Assembly (NCBI RefSeq): GCF_024198215.1
Contig: NZ_JAKCFA010000013.1
Span: 62,001 to 126,000 of the forward strand
Length of the DNA stretch: 64,000 bases
From: Myxococcus qinghaiensis
GTDB lineage: Bacteria; Myxococcota; Myxococcia; Myxococcales; Myxococcaceae
Direction: 5' to 3'
The translations under genes and the position numbers were made by a program. Positions 50,868 through 59,915 of this stretch are shown here, one piece after another. A model generated the notes under the pieces. It saw only the letters and a list, made by a program, of their open reading frames with translations. It did not search any database and was not told where the DNA came from. How positions within the stretch are numbered: the stretch's first letter is position 1; each line of letters starts with the position of its first letter.

Positions 50868-52028
50868 ATGCGTCGCCTGTCGTCGCTGTTGACCTGCTGT
50901 GTCCTGTTGCTGGTGGCCACCACCACCTCCGCCGCGAATGAGCTGCGCGGCACGTGGACGTCCTCCGTCCGCGAGAAGTCGTCGCCTGAGAGCTTCCACA
51001 TCAACCTCATCCATCCCGACGATGAGGGCGGCGGCAAGGGGCAGATGGGCTTCACCGAGCCCCGCGCCTCCTTCCAGGGCCTGTCCACCGCGGACGGCCC
51101 GTCCACCTTCACCCTCACCCGCGAGGCCGGCGTCCTCTCCTTCACCGGCACCTTCCAGGGCGGTGAAGGCGCGGGCCACTACACCTTCGCTCCCAGCGAG
51201 GCCTACGCGAAGGCCATGGCCGCGCTCGGCTACCCGAACCTCACCCCTCGCGACCAGTTCCAGTTCGCGGCCACCCACCTCACCACCCAGCGGGTGAAGG
51301 AGCTGGCGGCCCTCGGCTACAAGGAGATTCCTCGCGAGCAGCTGCTCACGGTGGCCATCTTCAACGTGAATGCCGAGTACATCCGTGAGCTGGCGAAGGT
51401 GGGCTACGGGAAGCTGACCCTCGAGCAGCTGGTGCAGGGCCGCATCCACGGCGTCACGCCCCAGCGCGCGAAGGACCTGGCAGCCTCGGGCTTCCCCAAG
51501 CTGTCCTGGGAGGACCTGCTCGCCATGTCCATCCACGGCGTCACCCCCGAGTACATCCGCGAGGTGAACGCCATGGGCTACCGCGGCCTGGACGCCGAGA
51601 AAATCGTTGCCTTCCGCATCCACGGCATCACCACCGAGTTCGCCCGGGAGATGCGCGGCCTGGGCTTCAAGGACCTGGATGTGGACGAGCTGGTCGCCAT
51701 GCGCATCCACGGCGTCACCACGCCCTTCGTGAAGGAGATGCGGGAGCTGGGCTTCAAGGACCTGGACGCGGACGACTTCGTCGCCATGCGCATCCACCAG
51801 GTCACCACGCCCTTCGTGAAGGAGATGCGAGAGCTGGGCTTCAAGGAAATCACGCAGGAAGAGCTGGTCTCCTTCCGCATCCACGGCGTGACGCCCGAGT
51901 TCGTGAAGAAGCTGCGCGACGCGGGCTACAAGAACATCACCCCGGAGGAGCTGGTGCGTCTGCGCATCCATGGAATCGACGAGACGTTCATGCGTTCCAT
52001 GTCGGGAGGCGGCAAGGACGGCAAGTAG
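50868..52028 (+). CDS. Secreted protein of nine tandem 29-residue repeats
   Basis: This is 386 residues. A signal peptide (MRRLSSLLTCCVLLLVATTTSAAN) leads to a beta-rich N-terminal domain of about 90 residues (LRGTWTSSVREKSSPESFHI...), then nine repeats of exactly 29 residues (125-385). The pattern is LxxxELVAMRIHGVTxxFVKEMRELGFKD; each repeat looks like two short helices. The same repeat ends the M56 protease encoded just before. The shared repeat and gene order suggest the two interact, the secreted form perhaps acting as ligand, competitor or decoy for the receptor. This role is inference. Confidence 0.88.
   Translation: MRRLSSLLTCCVLLLVATTTSAANELRGTWTSSVREKSSPESFHINLIHPDDEGGGKGQMGFTEPRASFQGLSTADGPSTFTLTREAGVLSFTGTFQGGEGAGHYTFAPSEAYAKAMAALGYPNLTPRDQFQFAATHLTTQRVKELAALGYKEIPREQLLTVAIFNVNAEYIRELAKVGYGKLTLEQLVQGRIHGVTPQRAKDLAASGFPKLSWEDLLAMSIHGVTPEYIREVNAMGYRGLDAEKIVAFRIHGITTEFAREMRGLGFKDLDVDELVAMRIHGVTTPFVKEMRELGFKDLDADDFVAMRIHQVTTPFVKEMRELGFKEITQEELVSFRIHGVTPEFVKKLRDAGYKNITPEELVRLRIHGIDETFMRSMSGGGKDGK
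51240..52025 (+). repeat. Tandem 87-base coding repeats (nine copies)
   Basis: The coding repeat of the secreted protein has an 87-base period. Neighbouring copies at 51690-51840 are nearly identical at the DNA level (ATGCGCATCCAC, TTCGTGAAGGAGATGCG), showing recent internal duplication. Confidence 0.85.
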
Positions 52029-52123
52029 CACTCCCGGGCCACTCCGGAATCTCTGTCTCCACTCACGTTCTCCACCAAGGGAGCCCGGTGTCCCCGCTGC
52101 GTGGGGCACGAGGGAAGAGGGTC

Positions 52124-54700
52124 ATGTCATTCGGTGTCAGAGGGGCCATCGCGCTCGGGGTGTCGCTGTGGAGTCTGGCGGCGGGCGCGGCGGTGGAGGG
52201 GCCGGGGAAGGAGCAGTTCCTCCAGGCGGCGCGAGCCACCCGCCCGGTCCAGGTGGACGGCAGGTTGGATGAGGACGACTGGGCGCGCGCGCCCGTGTTC
52301 GACGGCTTCGTGGAGCGCTATCCGGCGGCGGGCCGGGCACCGTCGGAGAAGACGGAGCTGCGAGTGCTCTACGACGAGGACATGCTGTACGTGGGCGTGG
52401 TGGCGCGCGACTCGGAGCCTTCGCGCATCGACAGGCGGCTGGGGCGGCGGGACAGCGCGCCGTACTCGGACACGGTGCATGTGCTCATCGACCCGACGCA
52501 TGACCACCGCACCGCGTACAGCTTCTCCGTCACCGCCGGCGGCGTGCAGAGCGACGGGCTGTTCTACGACGACCGCTACTACACGGAGGACTGGAGCGGC
52601 ATCTGGGCCGGGGCCGCGGGCGACGTGGCGGATGGCTGGGTGGCGGAGTTCGCCATTCCCCTCTCGCTGCTGCGCTTCCCGGAGGCGCCGGTGCAGACGT
52701 GGGGCTTCTCGGTGCGCCGCGACATCGCGCGCAAGAACGAGGAGCTGGAGTCAGTGGACAACCCGCGCAACCACAACGCCAACGTGTCGCGGCTGGGCCA
52801 CCTGACGGGCCTGGAGAACCTCCAGCCGCGCGGGCGGTGGGAGCTGATGCCGTACCTGGCGGCGCGGGGCCTGGCGCGGCCCCAGTTCTCGGACGCGTCA
52901 CGGCCGGCGCCGCGCCTGCTCAGCCCGTCCATGGACGTGGGCCTGGACGTGCGCGCCTCGCTCACCAGCGAGCTGGCGCTGGCGGCGACGTTCAACCCGG
53001 ACTTCGGCGAGGTGGAGGCGGACGAGCTGCTGCTCAACCTGAGCACGTTCGAGGCGTACTTCCCGGAGCGCCGCCCCTTCTTCACGCAGGGCATGGAGCT
53101 GTTCCAGCCGGTGGGCATGGGCGTGGGTGACGCGCCGCTGGCGCTCTTCTACTCGCGGCGCATCGGCCTGGACACGCCGCTGCTCGGCGCGGCGAAGGTG
53201 ACGGGCTCGGTGGGCGGCGTGCAGGTGGGCGTGCTGGACGCGCTCGTCACAGGGCCCTGGCAGGCGCGCGACGAGGCGAGCCCGGACAAGCGCCTGCGCT
53301 TCGACTGGCGCAGGCCGCTGCACCTGGGCGCGGGGCTGGAGCTGCCGGACGAGCCCTCCGCGACGACGCACTACCTGGTGGCGGTGGCACGCGGGAAGGT
53401 GGGCGCGGGCTCGCGCGTGGGCGGCGCGGTGGCCATGGCCAACCCGCTGTCGGGCACCTGCACCGCCGAGGACGCGGCCCTGGAAGGCGCGCTGCAACCG
53501 GCGTCGTGTCGGGGACGCGGCGGGCTCACCGGCGCGCTCGACTTCGACTTGAAGACGGCGGACAGCACCTGGGGCGTGTACGGGATGATGGTGGCGTCGC
53601 GCGTGGACGGCGGCCCACCGGAGCGCGTGCTCGCGGACGGCACGCTGCTGCGGGGCGGAGACTCGGGCGTGGGAGGTTACCTGCGCGCGGGCCGCTTCGG
53701 TGGCGAGGGCCTGCGTCCGGAGGTCGGCGTGGATGTCGCGACGCCGAAGCTGTCGCTGGTGGCCACGGGCTTCCAGCGCTCGCAGAACGAGGTGGCGCCC
53801 CGGGCCTCGCTTCGCTACGCGCGGCCCAATGGCCTGGGCCCGTTCAAGGCGCTGTTCGCCAATGCCCACGTCGGCGGACGGTGGACGGCGGATGACCGGA
53901 GCGAGCACCGGGTCACCTGGTTCAACCTCTTCGCGAGCGCCACCCTGCCCAGCTTCGACACGGTGAGCGTGGAGACGGGTGCGGACCTCAACGCCTACGA
54001 CGTGCGGGAGCTGGGGAAGACGGGCGTCCCGCTGGAGCGGCCGGACCGGATGTTCGTGGCCGTCAGCGCCGAGACGAATCCCAACCGCCCTGTCTCGGTG
54101 GAGGGCTACGCGTCGGTGGGCCACCGCTTCCAGGGCGGACCGAGCGCTCCTGCCTGGGATTGGGGCGCGGAGGCCACGCTGTCGATGCGGCCGCACCCTT
54201 CGCTCCAGACGGAGCTCTCCGTGAGCAACGACAAGACGGACCACGGGCCGCGCTACGTGGAGACGCGGGCCGACGGAGGCTTCCTGCTGGGCGCGCTGGA
54301 CTCGCGCTACCTGTCGCTCACGCTGCGCCAGCAGTGGGTGCTGACGCCCCGGCTCACCTTGCAGGGCTACGCGCAGCTCTTCACCGCGCACGGCACCTAC
54401 GGCCCCTTCTTCACGGCGACGTCCGACGCGCGCCGGACGCGCATCCGGCTGGACTCGCTGACGCCCATCGAACACGCGGACGACAGCAGCTTCTACGACA
54501 CCGCGTTGAACGTGAATGTCGTGGCGCGGTGGGAGTACCAGCTCGGCTCCACGCTCTTCGTCGTCTACTCACGCTCGCAGCAGGGCCTGCCGGAGCCGGA
54601 GGGAGAGCGGCCCTTCGCGACGCTGCGTCCACGGCGCCTGATGGCGGGAGCCGCCAACGACGCGGTGATGCTCAAGTGGAGCTACTACTGGGGCACGTGA
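52124..54700 (+). CDS. DUF5916 / CBM9-like outer-membrane-associated protein
   Basis: This is 858 residues. A signal peptide is followed by a CBM9-like N-terminal domain (about 45-240): VQVDGRLDEDDWARAPVF, DTVHVLIDPTHDHRTAYSF and GWVAEFAIPLSLLRF. A long C-terminal part begins WELMPYLAARGLARP and consists of amphipathic strands (FNPDFGEVEADELLLNLSTFEAYFPERRPFF is the DUF5916 hallmark), ending in an aromatic residue pattern like a beta-barrel. The family is often exported and linked to carbohydrate or polymer handling. GAAGAGG precedes ATG 52124. It is about 95 bases after the repeat protein on the same strand, so it may share its transcript. Confidence 0.9.
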   Translation: MSFGVRGAIALGVSLWSLAAGAAVEGPGKEQFLQAARATRPVQVDGRLDEDDWARAPVFDGFVERYPAAGRAPSEKTELRVLYDEDMLYVGVVARDSEPSRIDRRLGRRDSAPYSDTVHVLIDPTHDHRTAYSFSVTAGGVQSDGLFYDDRYYTEDWSGIWAGAAGDVADGWVAEFAIPLSLLRFPEAPVQTWGFSVRRDIARKNEELESVDNPRNHNANVSRLGHLTGLENLQPRGRWELMPYLAARGLARPQFSDASRPAPRLLSPSMDVGLDVRASLTSELALAATFNPDFGEVEADELLLNLSTFEAYFPERRPFFTQGMELFQPVGMGVGDAPLALFYSRRIGLDTPLLGAAKVTGSVGGVQVGVLDALVTGPWQARDEASPDKRLRFDWRRPLHLGAGLELPDEPSATTHYLVAVARGKVGAGSRVGGAVAMANPLSGTCTAEDAALEGALQPASCRGRGGLTGALDFDLKTADSTWGVYGMMVASRVDGGPPERVLADGTLLRGGDSGVGGYLRAGRFGGEGLRPEVGVDVATPKLSLVATGFQRSQNEVAPRASLRYARPNGLGPFKALFANAHVGGRWTADDRSEHRVTWFNLFASATLPSFDTVSVETGADLNAYDVRELGKTGVPLERPDRMFVAVSAETNPNRPVSVEGYASVGHRFQGGPSAPAWDWGAEATLSMRPHPSLQTELSVSNDKTDHGPRYVETRADGGFLLGALDSRYLSLTLRQQWVLTPRLTLQGYAQLFTAHGTYGPFFTATSDARRTRIRLDSLTPIEHADDSSFYDTALNVNVVARWEYQLGSTLFVVYSRSQQGLPEPEGERPFATLRPRRLMAGAANDAVMLKWSYYWGT

Positions 54701-54713
54701 GGTGGCGGGGGCC

Positions 54714-55142
54714 TCACGGCCCGGAGCACAGGCGGGAGATGGCGGAGCGCGCCTCGTTCACCGAGTCCTCATAGGCGGTCAGCGTGACGCCGGGGCCCAC
54801 CTGTCCATCGTCCATCGCGGCGGCATCCTGCTCTGGGAGTGCCCGCGCCCGGGCGATGCGCGCATGCGACTGCGCCAGCACGTCCAGGTCCGCGCCATAG
54901 CGCCGCACGGCCTCTCGCAGCGCGGCGTCACTGACTCGCAGGGCCTTCAGTCGCGAGGACAGCTCCTCCAACTGGCTCGCGTTCAAGGCCAGCGAGTGCG
55001 CGTCATGCTGGCTGTCCCCCAGGCCATCCGTCACGCGCAGCTCCTCCATCACCAGGGCCTGCACGGCGGCACATGACTCCTCCCTGCGGTGCTGACACGC
55101 GGTGGCCAGCGCCAGGCACCCGGCGGCCAATCCCCACGCCAT
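54714..55142 (-). CDS. Small lipoprotein, helical
   Basis: This is 142 residues from ATG 55142: MAWGLAAGCLALATACQ, a lipoprotein signal (A-T-A-C; weak lipobox), then an all-helical mature domain (CAAVQALVMEELR..., QLEELSSRLKALRVSD). The helix-rich, acidic/basic balanced sequence suggests a coiled coil. No family is recognised. A longer frame upstream is Arg-rich and unlikely. It is convergent with the DUF5916 gene. Confidence 0.75.
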   Translation of the reverse strand: MAWGLAAGCLALATACQHRREESCAAVQALVMEELRVTDGLGDSQHDAHSLALNASQLEELSSRLKALRVSDAALREAVRRYGADLDVLAQSHARIARARALPEQDAAAMDDGQVGPGVTLTAYEDSVNEARSAISRLCSGP

Positions 55143-55498
55143 GGCACGGCGGCGGCCGGACTTCGCCGCGCCGCGCGAACCACCGCGAACTGGACGTGAG
55201 AGCGGGCGCACGCACCCACGCTCGGCGCGTCGTCCCCGAGAGTCAATTCGAGCCGGGAAGCGCTGTCCCACGGTGGAAAGCCAGGGGCCTTCCGGGACGG
55301 CATTCCACGGAGCCCTGAGAGCCGAGTGCCGGGTTCTGGAAAGTCATGAGCACGGCCGTCTCAGAGGCACGGGCAATCGAGGGCCCGCCGCCAGGGCTTG
55401 GGAGCGTTGGCTGTCGAACGACTCCGGCGGGCGAGTTCGTGCACGCGCGAAAGGCCGTTCCCACTTTCGCCGCGGGTGGCGTGGAGGAGGAGGGTGCA
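55143..55498. other. Intergenic region between divergent lipoprotein genes
   Basis: 356 bases. Frames on both strands are Arg-rich and lack the codon pattern of genes here, so no gene is called. GGAGGAGGAG near 55481 serves the gene at 55499. No clear promoter or operator was seen. Confidence 0.5.
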
Positions 55499-55957
55499 AT
55501 GGTTTCGCTTCGAATCGCCTGTCTCGGGCTTTTGCTGACACTGTCGGCGTGTGCTTCGTCGAACCCGGCCGTGGTGCGGGCCCCTCGCGAGGAGGCTCCC
55601 GCTGTCGCGAGCCTCGCGGAGGACGGCAGCACCTACGGCTACCGCGCGGAGGACCCCGTGCGCGTGGGCTGGGGCAACCCGGGCGTCATGGCCTTCTTCG
55701 AGCTGCTGCGCGGCCCCCAGGGCCAGCGCGTCGCCTGGAAACGCCTGGGCCCGTGCTGCGACACCGGGCCCACGCCGTCACTCGAGTACGCGGGGCTGGA
55801 GGTGTTCGAGGTCGGCTACGAGGGCCTGACCGACCCGGTGCGCCTGTTCATCGACCCGAACCACGGGGCCGCCATCCGCGCGCCCCAGGGCTTCACGATT
55901 GAGGGCCTCACCGCGCGCGAGACGCCGACGACTCCGTCGGACGTCATCGAGCTGTAG
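55499..55957 (+). CDS. Small lipoprotein
   Basis: This is 152 residues. The signal MVSLRIACLGLLLTLSACAS has lipobox LSAC. GGAGGAGGAGGG is five bases before the ATG. The mature part is a single beta-rich domain of about 110 residues (STYGYRAEDPVRVGWGNPGV, PCCDTGPTP with two adjacent Cys). It has no recognised family. The adjacent cysteines are unusual for a secreted protein. It is convergent with the DUF885 gene. Confidence 0.82.
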   Translation: MVSLRIACLGLLLTLSACASSNPAVVRAPREEAPAVASLAEDGSTYGYRAEDPVRVGWGNPGVMAFFELLRGPQGQRVAWKRLGPCCDTGPTPSLEYAGLEVFEVGYEGLTDPVRLFIDPNHGAAIRAPQGFTIEGLTARETPTTPSDVIEL

Positions 55958-55967
55958 CCCGTCGCGC

Positions 55968-57743
55968 TCACTCCAGCGACGGTGACTCGTCGTTGGGGAT
56001 GAGCACCTTGCGCGCGAGCGACACCGGAAGGCCGAGCTGCAGGAAGCGGTCGTGGAAGTCCTTCAGGACGAACTTCTTCCCGCTCGCCTCCAGGTGCTTC
56101 CGGTAGTCCTCGCGCAGCTTCAGAATCTGCATGCGCCCCGCCGCGTAGTACAGGTACGTGGGGTTGGACGTGCCGCGCTCCACCTCGCGCATCGCGGGGA
56201 AGGGCTCGAAGTACGCAATCTCCGCGTAGCGCTTCGCCACCGCGTCCACCGGCTCGTTGTAGACGTGCAGCGCCAGCGCCGCGTACCACCGCGCGTGCCG
56301 CTGGAGCGCGCGCCGCAGCTGGCCCAGGCGCACCGACGGGTCACCCTCGCCCAGGCCCTCGTCCACCATCATCTGCTCGGCGTAGTGGGCCCAGCCCTCC
56401 ACCACGGAGGCGGGGGTGAAGACCTTGCGCACGTCGGTGGGAATCTTGGACCCGTAGAGCAGCTGGACGAAGTGGCCGGGCATGGCCTCGTGCACGGTGA
56501 TGCCCAACAGGCCCGCGCGGTTGAAGTACGTCAGGTGCTGCGACTTCTCCTCCGTGGACCACTCCGCCTCCACGTTGGTGATGTTGTAGTAGGCCTCCTT
56601 CGCCTTGCTCTCAAAGGGGCCCGGCGTGTCCATGGACGCGAAGCCCAGCCGCTCGTACGGCGGCGTCTCGCGCACGGACGGCAGCGCGTCCGAGGGCAGG
56701 GTCAGGATGTCCTTCTCGCGCACGAAGCGCTGCAGCTCCACCAGCTGGGTGCGCGCCAGGGGAATCAGCTCCTCGGAGGTGGGGTGGTCCTTCACCAGGG
56801 CCGCCATCACCTGCTCCGGCGTCTTCGTCGGGTCCACCTTCGCCGTCTCGCGCGCGACCCAGGCCTTGTACTCACGGATGGCGCGCTCGTTGATGTCGCG
56901 CAGCTGGTCCGCGTTCAGCGTGATGTGCTCCTCCAGCGCCAGCTTCTTCTCGAACAGCGCGCGGCCCATGCGGAAGTCGCCGTTCGCCTGGGGCAGCAGC
57001 TCCTCCTCCAGCCACTCGGTGAAGCCCTCCATCTGCCGCAGGGCGTCCGCGCGCGCGGCGTGGAAGGCCTCGCGCTCCGCGGGCGATACCTTGTCCAGGC
57101 CCTGGGCCTCCAGGGCCCGCGGCAGGTCCACGCGCAGATACACCTGCGTGCCGCGCGCGTCGCGGATGGCCTGCTCCGCCCACAACCGGGGCACGCCCTT
57201 GAGGTTCGTCTTCGCCGCCTCCAGGACGTCTGGGATTCGCGCCATGCGTGAGCGCATGTCCCGCATCCGCTCGCCCAGCGGCGCGAAGTCGCGCGAGGAC
57301 AACGTGGACAGGCCGCCGGAGACCAGGCCCACGTAGGCGCCGGGGTTCTTCTCCCAGATGCGCTCCTCCTCCAGCTCAAACAACTCCGCGCGGATGGCGT
57401 TCTGCAACACCACGCCGTCGATGGCCTCGTCGCCCGTGAGCGCGGAGCAGTTCACCTGCTCCAGTCGCGTGAGCCAGCCGCGCAGCGCCTCGGCCTTGCG
57501 CTTCAGCGCCTCCTGCGAGACGTCCTGCAGGCGCGCGTCATGCGCATGGAAGCCCAGTCGCGTCGCGCGCACGGGGTTGGCGGCGGAGAACCAATCCAGG
57601 TACTCGCGGATGAAGTGCGAATAGGAGGCGGTGGCGGCGCGAGAGGGCGAGGGCAAGGAGGAGGATGACTCCGACCCGTCCTTCGAGCGCGACGCGCACG
57701 CGGAGAGACTGGCCAGCAAAATGACTGCGACACGAATGCGCAT
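55968..57743 (-). CDS. DUF885 family lipoprotein (putative zinc peptidase)
   Basis: This is 591 residues. The lipoprotein signal is MRIRVAVILLASLSACAS (lipobox LSAC). The all-helical domain carries the family motif VHEAMPGHF (HExxxGH), followed by EGWAHYAEQMM, which matches DUF885 (M3/M32-like gluzincin fold). The chelating His and Glu are visible. DUF885 proteins are usually annotated as putative peptidases or hydrolases, with little biochemical data. The Pro/Ser-rich linker after the Cys is typical of outer-membrane-exposed lipoproteins. AGAGAG precedes ATG 57743. Confidence 0.93.
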   Translation of the reverse strand: MRIRVAVILLASLSACASRSKDGSESSSSLPSPSRAATASYSHFIREYLDWFSAANPVRATRLGFHAHDARLQDVSQEALKRKAEALRGWLTRLEQVNCSALTGDEAIDGVVLQNAIRAELFELEEERIWEKNPGAYVGLVSGGLSTLSSRDFAPLGERMRDMRSRMARIPDVLEAAKTNLKGVPRLWAEQAIRDARGTQVYLRVDLPRALEAQGLDKVSPAEREAFHAARADALRQMEGFTEWLEEELLPQANGDFRMGRALFEKKLALEEHITLNADQLRDINERAIREYKAWVARETAKVDPTKTPEQVMAALVKDHPTSEELIPLARTQLVELQRFVREKDILTLPSDALPSVRETPPYERLGFASMDTPGPFESKAKEAYYNITNVEAEWSTEEKSQHLTYFNRAGLLGITVHEAMPGHFVQLLYGSKIPTDVRKVFTPASVVEGWAHYAEQMMVDEGLGEGDPSVRLGQLRRALQRHARWYAALALHVYNEPVDAVAKRYAEIAYFEPFPAMREVERGTSNPTYLYYAAGRMQILKLREDYRKHLEASGKKFVLKDFHDRFLQLGLPVSLARKVLIPNDESPSLE

Positions 57744-57982
57744 GAGGGCTCTCTTCAAGGATGACGGGCCGAAGTCTCGGCACTCGTGTGGGTAAGGGGT
57801 AGGCGGAAACAAGCGCGCTCGCAAGACGCCGTCGTGCGCTCAACCCGTCGGGTCGCCCCGGAGGTCCCCCTTGACGTGTGCTGACTCACCGTTGCGCGAA
57901 CACGCGCGTGGGTCCGTCCTGAGTCGGACGCTCACGATGCCTGCTTGCCCACCCATGACGACGTGGCACAGGCTTGCGGGAC
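57744..57982. other. Divergent promoter region
   Basis: 239 bases between the DUF885 gene and the beta-propeller lipoprotein, containing both promoters; no clear consensus seen. Confidence 0.4.
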
Positions 57983-59566
57983 ATGACTCCGCGCGCAGGT
58001 CTCCTGTTGTCCATCGTGTGGCTGTTCACCGCGTGCGCCTCGCGTGAGCGCCTGCCGAGCACGGAGCTCCCCACGGGAGAGTACGGAACTCCGCACCCCT
58101 TCCTGCTCCAGGCCTCAGCGCCCGATGGACGGTGGCTGCTCGCGTGTCAGGTGCGCGAGGACACCAACCAGGATGGAGCCATCGAGGTCGAGGTGGACTT
58201 CCACGGTGAGCTCCTGGGTGACGAGGCCCGGCCCTATCTCTTCCTGGAGCCAGGAGCGGGCGTCGCCATCGAGGACGTGCTCGCGTGGGACACCTCGGGG
58301 CGACACCTGGTCCTGGTGCGCGAGGGCGCGCTCCGACTCCTCGACACCGTGAAGGGCACGGAGCAGGTGCTCGCCTCGTGGGCCGCCGACGACGTGGACT
58401 CGAAGTCGCCCCAGCCGCCCGTGCGCGCCAGCTTCTCGCGTGACGGCAAGCGCCTGCTCTATCTGCGGCGCGACGAGGCAGGGAAGACGGTGGCGGTGCT
58501 GCGGGACGTCGCACGGGGCCAGGAGCGCGTGCTGGACGCGGGGCCTGGGCTGCTCGGACAAGCGTTCCTGCATGACGGCGGGCGCTGGGTCCTCTTCGAC
58601 GTGGTGGCGGAGGACACCAACGCTGACGGCACGCTGACCTGGCCCCAGGAACAGACCTCCCTGGCTCCCGCGATGTGCCGAGGTCCGGTCAGCTCCAGCA
58701 CCCATGGCGGTTGGAAGGGAGACAAGCCCGTGCGCCGCCTCCAGCGCCTGGAGGGAGGTCCGCTCCTCGAAGGCAAGGACATCCTTCGACCCTTCGGTGA
58801 TGGACTGATTCGCACCGCGCCGGATGGTGCGCTCGACTACGAAGACGAGCACGGGCAACGGACGACCTGGGTGCCCGCGAGCTGCCAGGCCCGGCTGTAT
58901 GACGTGGACGAGCCCCGTCGGCTGCTCGTCGTGGGCTGCACGAAGACGGACTCGGAGGACACGAACCTCGAGTTGCACGGGCCTGAGCTGCACGTGTCAC
59001 TCGAGCGCGAGGTGTCGACCCGCTCACTGATGAGGAGGCCCATTGAACCGCGACCTCGACTGCTGCCCATCTTCGTCCTGCACGACAAGGACACTTCGAG
59101 CACCTACGGCCTGCTCCTCCTGGACATGGAGCGACACGCCCTGGTGACCCCTCCCCTCCCAGACAGCTCATGGGTCCATGCCTTCGGAACCCACGCGCTG
59201 CTGGAGGTGAAACCCTCCCAGGACGGCGCGGAGCAGGGGAAGGCTCGACTGTGGCTGTGGAGCGCGGACACGGGCGACCAACGCCTGTTGGGCGATGAGG
59301 GCGAATACGCCCACGACATGGCGGGAGAGCGACTGCTGCTCTACATGGGCTGGCTGCTGGACCTGAACACCGCCCAGGTCCTGGGCACCGTGGAGGGAAC
59401 CCCCCTGGCCATCGACACTCGGGGCAGAGCGCTGCGCTCCACCCATGCCGACCGCCTGGGCGTCCCCATCGGCCCCGTGAAGTGGGAGCCCGCGGTGAAG
59501 CCCTCCGTGAAACCCACGAGCCCACCCGTGAATACCCCTGTCGCTCCCCCTCCGAGCGGCCCCTGA
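57983..59566 (+). CDS. Beta-propeller-like lipoprotein
   Basis: This is 527 residues. The signal MTPRAGLLLSIVWLFTACAS has lipobox FTAC. The mature part has repeated blade-like units with a Trp/Asp pattern: ASAPDGRWLLACQV, WDTSGRHLVLVREG, FSRDGKRLLYLRRD, LHDGGRWVLFDVV. These resemble PD40/WD40-like blades of the TolB/DPP type. It is probably exported and protein- or ligand-binding. The tail ends in PVNTPVAPPPSGP. ATG 57983 was chosen because it opens the signal peptide. A terminator follows at 59661. Confidence 0.88.
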   Translation: MTPRAGLLLSIVWLFTACASRERLPSTELPTGEYGTPHPFLLQASAPDGRWLLACQVREDTNQDGAIEVEVDFHGELLGDEARPYLFLEPGAGVAIEDVLAWDTSGRHLVLVREGALRLLDTVKGTEQVLASWAADDVDSKSPQPPVRASFSRDGKRLLYLRRDEAGKTVAVLRDVARGQERVLDAGPGLLGQAFLHDGGRWVLFDVVAEDTNADGTLTWPQEQTSLAPAMCRGPVSSSTHGGWKGDKPVRRLQRLEGGPLLEGKDILRPFGDGLIRTAPDGALDYEDEHGQRTTWVPASCQARLYDVDEPRRLLVVGCTKTDSEDTNLELHGPELHVSLEREVSTRSLMRRPIEPRPRLLPIFVLHDKDTSSTYGLLLLDMERHALVTPPLPDSSWVHAFGTHALLEVKPSQDGAEQGKARLWLWSADTGDQRLLGDEGEYAHDMAGERLLLYMGWLLDLNTAQVLGTVEGTPLAIDTRGRALRSTHADRLGVPIGPVKWEPAVKPSVKPTSPPVNTPVAPPPSGP

Positions 59567-59915
59567 GCCGCGCGTTTTCCGGGGGTTGAAGGCGACCTGA
59601 GGAGAGATAGCCCCTTCCTTCTCGCCTGCTCCGTGCGCACATCGAGCATGTTGGGTGGCTGGAGGCGCCAGAGGGCCGGCTGGCGCCTCCGTTTCTCGCC
59701 CTTGGGACGACCGGACGACCCCGCTCCAGCGGGGCGCCGTGCATTTCCACGCCCCTGCCCCCGTCCTGGGTGCAATGAGTCTTCCCGCCGCACGCAGGAG
59801 GTTCTCGCGCCTGACGCGTGCGGCAAGGCCCCGGCTGGGCTAAGCGTCACACCGCAGCCCAGGCCCCGCGCCGGGCCGAGTCCCGGGGCCCGCTCGCTGG
59901 AGGAGGTACCAAGCG
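59567..59915. other. Intergenic region with terminator hairpins
   Basis: 349 bases. Besides the main terminator at 59661-59690, a CCCCGC-tcca-GCGGGG stem lies at about 59718-59733. No gene is supported. Confidence 0.6.
59661..59690 (+). terminator. Terminator before AsmA gene
   Basis: GGAGGCGCCAG (59661-59671) pairs perfectly with CTGGCGCCTCC (59680-59690), eight-base loop, followed by GTTTCTC. It ends the beta-propeller lipoprotein transcript. Confidence 0.8.
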
